From: Chryseobacterium gleum | Lineage (GTDB): Bacteria > Bacteroidota > Bacteroidia > Flavobacteriales > Schleiferiaceae | Length of the DNA: 64,000 bases | Reading direction: 5' to 3' | Assembly (NCBI GenBank): GCA_945883565.1 | Contig: CAMCXO010000012.1 | Span: 1 to 64,000 of the forward strand | In this document: in pieces, positions 59,646 to 64,000 of the stretch | Layout: each line of letters starts with the position of its first letter | Position numbering within the stretch: the first letter of the stretch is position 1 | The notes under the pieces: generated by a model | Seen by the model: only the letters and a program-made list of their open reading frames with translations | Told to the model about the DNA's origin: nothing | Databases searched by the model: none | Position numbers and translations under genes: made by a program

Positions 59646-61190
59646 ATGCAATGGAAACGTTTGTTTGTTTGGATTTTTAGTTGTTGGTCGTTGTTTGCAC
59701 AAGGTCAGTTAACAAACGGCCAACTGCTTCATTACCCTTTAAATGGAAATGCCATAGATATTAGCGGCAATGGGTTGAACGGAACTTTGATGGGAGGTCC
59801 GGGCTTTGGGACGGGCCACGATGGAGCCCCTTCGGGGGCAGTTGTTCTTAATGGTTTCAGCCAATATGTTGCCATGCCCAACAGTGTGCTTTTGCGCCCT
59901 CCGTTGCCTATTTCATTTTCTATTTGGATAAATCCCAGCATACTGCCTGCCACCGATACGTATTTGTTTACCATGGATGAAAGCCTTGGATTGGCCGCCG
60001 GGCTTTTTTGTACCATTAGCAACACCCAGTTGGGCGTATTTTATGGCGATGGAGGCCCTGCTACTTTAAACAATATTCGAGGTGCTTTGGTGGTGCCTTT
60101 TTTCATTCCTTTAGGGGTATGGACCCACATTTCGGGAATAGTGCGCGGCCCAAACAACATTGAGATTTTTGTGGATTGCGTGCCTCAAAGTGTGGTGTAT
60201 GCAGGCAATGGAGGTGGTATTCAATTTTTGGGCGGCAATGGGAGCATTGGACGCGGTACATCGCCTACGGGGCCAGGAGGCTTTGACTATTTTAATGGCT
60301 TGGTAGATGAATTTAGATTGTGGAACCGTGCACTTACCAATTCCGAAATTCAGCAGCTTTGCCAGATTAATTGTGTGAATGATACCGCTCGAATTGATAC
60401 TGTTTTATGTAACAACGACAGTATTTTCTTCAACAATCGCTGGAGGCGTGTGGCCGGATTTTACCAAAGCATTACCCCATTGCCCAATGGCTGCGATTCA
60501 ATAGCCCAACTTAACTTAGGATTTGGAAACGGATTTAACGAATTGATTTTCGATACCATTTGCCAGGGACAGGTTTACGACTATAATGGAAGCGCACTTA
60601 ACGCTGGTGGGGTGTATGGCTATCAAGCGGTTGATGTTAATGGCTGCGACAGCGTTTCTACCCTTAATCTTACACTTTTGCCCACTAGCGATTCGCTTTG
60701 GGTAGAAATAGATGGCAATGCCTGTCGCGATGGCTATTTGCGCTTACAAACCCGAGGCCCATATAATGGCGCCATTTGGAATGCTCAGGATACAGGCACA
60801 AGCCTTTTGGTTTACGCCAATGGGGTGTATAATGTTGTGGCTTTTGGTCCTTGCGGTTTTGGAACCGCCAGCGTGCTGGTAAACGACGAATGCCTGCCAA
60901 CCTTGGGCGAAGCCCCTTCTAGGATGTTTGTGCCTAATGCCTTTTCGCCCAATGGCGACGGATTAAATGATATTTTCTTGCCCAAAGGCAATGGTGTTAT
61001 TTGGTACAGCTTTAGGGTGTACAACCGCTGGGGTGCCATGGTATTTGAATCGAACGATTTGCAACTAGGCTGGAACGGGCAATTTGAAGGAGAAGACCAA
61101 ATGCCCGGGGCCTATTTGTATATGATTGATTATAAAATTGAGGGTGATTTTTACAGGCGCGAAAGCGGATTTGTGCAATTGGTGCGGTAA
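59646..61190 (+). CDS. LamG-domain surface protein with type B T9SS sorting domain
   Basis: A 514-residue exported protein: signal peptide (1-20), LamG/concanavalin-like domain (about 25-235), two short repeats with DTVLCNNDSIFF and DTICQGQVYDY, and a gliding-motility-type C-terminal domain (about 428-514) beginning FVPNAFSPNGDGLNDIF. That C-terminal domain marks type B substrates of the type IX secretion system, so the protein is probably placed on the cell surface or secreted. The binding target is unknown. Confidence 0.88.
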   Translation: MQWKRLFVWIFSCWSLFAQGQLTNGQLLHYPLNGNAIDISGNGLNGTLMGGPGFGTGHDGAPSGAVVLNGFSQYVAMPNSVLLRPPLPISFSIWINPSILPATDTYLFTMDESLGLAAGLFCTISNTQLGVFYGDGGPATLNNIRGALVVPFFIPLGVWTHISGIVRGPNNIEIFVDCVPQSVVYAGNGGGIQFLGGNGSIGRGTSPTGPGGFDYFNGLVDEFRLWNRALTNSEIQQLCQINCVNDTARIDTVLCNNDSIFFNNRWRRVAGFYQSITPLPNGCDSIAQLNLGFGNGFNELIFDTICQGQVYDYNGSALNAGGVYGYQAVDVNGCDSVSTLNLTLLPTSDSLWVEIDGNACRDGYLRLQTRGPYNGAIWNAQDTGTSLLVYANGVYNVVAFGPCGFGTASVLVNDECLPTLGEAPSRMFVPNAFSPNGDGLNDIFLPKGNGVIWYSFRVYNRWGAMVFESNDLQLGWNGQFEGEDQMPGAYLYMIDYKIEGDFYRRESGFVQLVR

Positions 61191-61192
61191 GT

Positions 61193-61519
61193 CTAATTAA
61201 GCAAGCGCCTAAGTTGGTTGGAAATAATGTGTTCCCAAGAGCTGAATTTACCGTCGGCTTCGTAGAGCAAATGAAGTTCGCGCTGTAAAACTTCCGAACC
61301 TTGGTTGCCTGGGTAAAAGGTTTCTTTTAAAGTAGAAAGGGTTTGAATAACCTTAAACTCTGAATTGACTCTGTAAAACTTTTGGGCTTGTTCCAAAACC
61401 TCAGGTTCAAATAAATCTTCGAGTACCATTTGTTCGTTGTCGCCAAAATAGTCGTCGGTATGGGCCGCATACACCAGTAGGAGGGCCCGAAAGCTGTCGG
61501 CGTTCCAAGTGATTTCCAT
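61193..61519 (-). CDS. small hypothetical protein, possibly TerB-like
   Basis: A 108-residue, mainly helical acidic protein. DDYFGDNEQMVLEDLF and the general helical layout recall TerB-like or EF-hand-like folds, but the match is weak and I do not assign a function. It is convergent with the LamG gene, two bases apart. Confidence 0.6.
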   Translation of the reverse strand: MEITWNADSFRALLLVYAAHTDDYFGDNEQMVLEDLFEPEVLEQAQKFYRVNSEFKVIQTLSTLKETFYPGNQGSEVLQRELHLLYEADGKFSSWEHIISNQLRRLLN

Positions 61520-61947
61520 GGCTATTTATGTATTTTAGGTGAAGTTAGCCATTACTTGTAATACGAAGCCCAACATTTATCATGTTAAAACTTGATTTTA
61601 ATTCTGTTGTTGTTTGGCATTTTGTCCAAAAACCACAAAACGGACAGGGGGATTGCTGATTAATGAGCGCTTCTAAAAGGGTTGGAAAGATGCTTGGTTT
61701 TTTTGACAGCGTATTGGATTCAAGCCATTATGGATAAGGATTTTGATTGCTATGGTAAAAAGGGTTCCACGGTTTTATATACTTTCGTCATTTTCTTTAT
61801 GACTGCTTTACTGCGCTCATTGAACACAGTAAAGCAGTTTGGTTAAAGCAATTTCCGAGATGCAAGGGATAGGGCGTTCTTACATCCTTTTATAACCACT
61901 TTTTAAGCGTTTATGCTCAACTTTTTCACATAAATGGGCAATAAAAA
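61520..61947. other. intergenic stretch with a 12-bp-arm hairpin
   Basis: No gene seen in these 428 bp. ACTGCTTTACTG (61802-61813) and CAGTAAAGCAGT (61827-61838) are perfect inverted arms with a 13-base loop. No T-run follows on either strand, so it is not a standard terminator, although it lies downstream of the amylase gene. Confidence 0.55.
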
Positions 61948-64000
61948 TTACTGAACCAAGAGTTTCACCGTTTTGTTGGCATGTATGGTGCTCAATTCGA
62001 GCAAGTAAAGGCCTTGAGGGATGTTTAGGTTTAGCTGCACCACCTTCTCGTTTTGTTTGAGTTCGCGGGTTTCAATGAGTCGTCCATTTAATGTAAGTAG
62101 CCTAAGACTTGCTGTAGGTTGGTTTATTTCGTAATAAACGCTAACCCTATCATGCGCCGGATTTTGCACTTTTAGTTTTAGGGGTTCATTTAGGTTGGCA
62201 TTTGAATAGTTTATGCCGCCCAAATGCGGATTTGGCGCATTGCCATAAACCACAAAGCCCCCATCGGCAGGCAAGGTAATGTTATCGGCGGTGCTGTTTA
62301 CCACAAGAGCCGTATTGTCCATAAGATTATACCAAGTACCTGTAAAAGGGAAATAAGCCGGAAAAGTAGCCGGGCTGTTTGAAAAATTGGTGTGCACCAT
62401 TACATACGAGAGCGAGTTAGTAGGTTGGGTACTGGTCCAAACATCCAATCTGGGTCGTCCATTGCCCAAGCTGAGATTAAAGGCATATTGCCCCGATTCG
62501 AATACATCTTCTTTGGTTCTCAAATCGATTAGTTTAGACCAATCGTCGTAAATTTTACGGCGTTCGGGTTGGTTTAGCCAGTTTTGGGTCCACTGTGGCT
62601 GAGGCTTTGTGTCTAGACGGCAATTGTTGCTAATAGAGCCATTGCTGCAGGTGTTAATAGAAAGATTCCAGCCCAATTCGGCAAAGTGCCAAATCATTTT
62701 AGGGCCAGGCGCCAGAAAAAACACTGCGCCTGCTGCCGGCATACGGGCTAGGGCTTTGTTTAGGTTGCCATTGGTTTGTCCGCCCTGGGTTACGGCTTTG
62801 TACACAATTCGTTCCTCATCGTGGCTTTCCATGTTTCCTTGAATTCGGTAGGTAGCTGCATCGGTGGTGTTGCTAATGTTGGCATAATTGCCTTTAAGCA
62901 AATCGGTAAACTCGTAATCTGCCCTGCGCCAGCATAAAATACCTTTAGAAGGGTTTTCGTTTAATCGGTAATTGGTGTACAACGGAATTTCGCCAAAGGC
63001 CCAATGTTCAAAAATGACATAAAAATTGGGGTCAAGTTCCCATTGTTTGTCGGCATACCATTGCAGTTTCGCAATTCTGTCGGGTTGGTTGCTGCCTGTG
63101 CAATTGCCATCGTTGGCGCTGCAATTGTTGGTAAAGCCTTGAGTTAAATCCCAACGAAAACCATCAATTCGGTAGTCGTTAATCCAGGTTTCGAGCGTTC
63201 GAAGCACATAGGTATTGGTCAGGTTGTCTGGCTCTCTAAAGTGGTTCAAATCGGCTCCCACATTACCTGTGTGTTTTGGTTCGGTGTTGCAATATGGATT
63301 TTCCGGTGAAATGGCATTAGACCAGCCGTCGTTATCGGTATCTATCATCCACATTCTTTCTAAAGGCGATCTGCCAAACACATGGTTAAGGGCAATATCT
63401 AAAATAACCGCGATGTTGTTTTGATGACACACATCAATGAGTTCTTTTAATTTGGCAGGCGAGCCGTAGCGCTTGTCTGGCGCCATATGGTAAACCGGAT
63501 TGTAACCCCAGCTCATGTTGCCTTCGAATTCCATGACCGGCATAAGTTGAATGGCGTTTATTTTCAAATCTTTGAAATAGTCTATACGGTCAATGATGTC
63601 TTGGTAGGTTCTGTTGGCATCGAAATCTCGAATAAGCAATTCATAAATTACCAAATCCTTTTTGCTTACAGTGGTATTGGCTTTTGCCGGGCTGTTCCAG
63701 TTGTATTGCCAATAGGCCGAAGGACCAGTTTGAATAACACTAACTTCTCTTTCTTGATTTGGTGCAATGGATGAAAAAGAAGGAAGTCCCTGATAAACAC
63801 CTAAAGCATTAATTTCCGGGTCATCGAAAGCAGAAAGCACCAGAGTTGAAAAAGGGTCGGCGGTTTTAACCACTTTAGGTGAATTGGCATAAGGCGCATT
63901 GGCGCAGACCCAGTATTGAAATGCATACCAATCGCCAGGTGTAAGGCCTTCAATATCGATCCAGAATTTGCCCGATACAGGGTCTTTTTTCATAACATAT
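61948..64000 (-). CDS. GH13 alpha-amylase-family enzyme with T9SS sorting domain, 5' partial
   Basis: At least 683 residues, continuing beyond the right edge: the frame stays open past 63993, and its first visible part looks like the middle of an N-terminal beta domain. The GH13 barrel shows YELLIRDF, NHVFGRS, the nucleophile in DGFRWDLTQGF, the acid in FEHWA and the transition-state Asp in ESHDEERI. The end (about 80 residues, NPAHDRVSVYYEI to the final VKLLVQ) is a type A T9SS sorting domain. It probably cleaves starch-like glucans outside the cell. Confidence 0.9.
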   Translation of the reverse strand, partial: YVMKKDPVSGKFWIDIEGLTPGDWYAFQYWVCANAPYANSPKVVKTADPFSTLVLSAFDDPEINALGVYQGLPSFSSIAPNQEREVSVIQTGPSAYWQYNWNSPAKANTTVSKKDLVIYELLIRDFDANRTYQDIIDRIDYFKDLKINAIQLMPVMEFEGNMSWGYNPVYHMAPDKRYGSPAKLKELIDVCHQNNIAVILDIALNHVFGRSPLERMWMIDTDNDGWSNAISPENPYCNTEPKHTGNVGADLNHFREPDNLTNTYVLRTLETWINDYRIDGFRWDLTQGFTNNCSANDGNCTGSNQPDRIAKLQWYADKQWELDPNFYVIFEHWAFGEIPLYTNYRLNENPSKGILCWRRADYEFTDLLKGNYANISNTTDAATYRIQGNMESHDEERIVYKAVTQGGQTNGNLNKALARMPAAGAVFFLAPGPKMIWHFAELGWNLSINTCSNGSISNNCRLDTKPQPQWTQNWLNQPERRKIYDDWSKLIDLRTKEDVFESGQYAFNLSLGNGRPRLDVWTSTQPTNSLSYVMVHTNFSNSPATFPAYFPFTGTWYNLMDNTALVVNSTADNITLPADGGFVVYGNAPNPHLGGINYSNANLNEPLKLKVQNPAHDRVSVYYEINQPTASLRLLTLNGRLIETRELKQNEKVVQLNLNIPQGLYLLELSTIHANKTVKLLVQ

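Noticed and set aside
61520-61947. Remnant gene in the gap before the amylase
   Set aside because: All frames contain many stops and no conserved motif could be read.

Overview
The window is chromosomal DNA from a member of the Bacteroidota; the exact order cannot be fixed from the sequence. The evidence is a PorW/SprE-like type IX secretion (T9SS) lipoprotein, two proteins with T9SS C-terminal sorting domains (type B at 59646-61190, type A at 61948-64000), TonB receptors with carboxypeptidase-like N-termini, a bactofilin, repeated -7 boxes of the form TAnnTTTG, and an almost complete lack of Shine-Dalgarno sites. Almost every gene is ordinary core genome. No tRNA, rRNA, CRISPR array or transposase was seen.

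Layout. 1-1300 is non-coding repeat DNA: a 103-bp tandem repeat split by a structured insert, a short palindrome, and a 21-bp array with a 105-bp super-period. 1296-4923 (minus) is serS, a lipoprotein and a TPR protein, tightly coupled. 5153-8828 (plus) is the PorW/SprE-like gene, a bactofilin, atpZ and a small membrane protein; the ATP synthase genes expected next are absent. 8814-15377 holds a universal stress protein, an ArsR regulator gene broken by a stop codon, an HMA metal-binding protein and two TonB receptors. 15493-36749 is a mosaic of housekeeping genes: an ammonium transporter, pspC, tadA, aspS, an EVE-domain fusion protein, a CBS-ClC channel, rlmN, a desaturase, pgi, hflX, a polyprenyl sugar-phosphate transferase, an M1 peptidase, recG, a VTT-family membrane protein and aspartate kinase.

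36789-53805 is one long expression locus, with a clear promoter, joining str (rpsL, rpsG, fusA; no tuf), S10, spc and alpha genes through rplQ and a strong terminator. It is followed by carA-eno-citrate synthase, which ends in another strong terminator at 57556-57591. The last part holds an ABC exporter, a LamG cell-surface protein, a small hypothetical and a GH13 amylase that runs off the right edge.

The less ordinary items are the EVE-domain fusion (19577-20992), which may be a modification-sensing nuclease; the interrupted ArsR gene with an intact-looking operator; the G tracts in the ammonium transporter promoter; -7 boxes so close to start codons that some mRNAs are probably leaderless; frequent TTG starts overlapping upstream stops; and the hierarchical repeat array at the left edge. 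I did not find a clear multi-gene system that looks new. The EVE fusion is the best single candidate.
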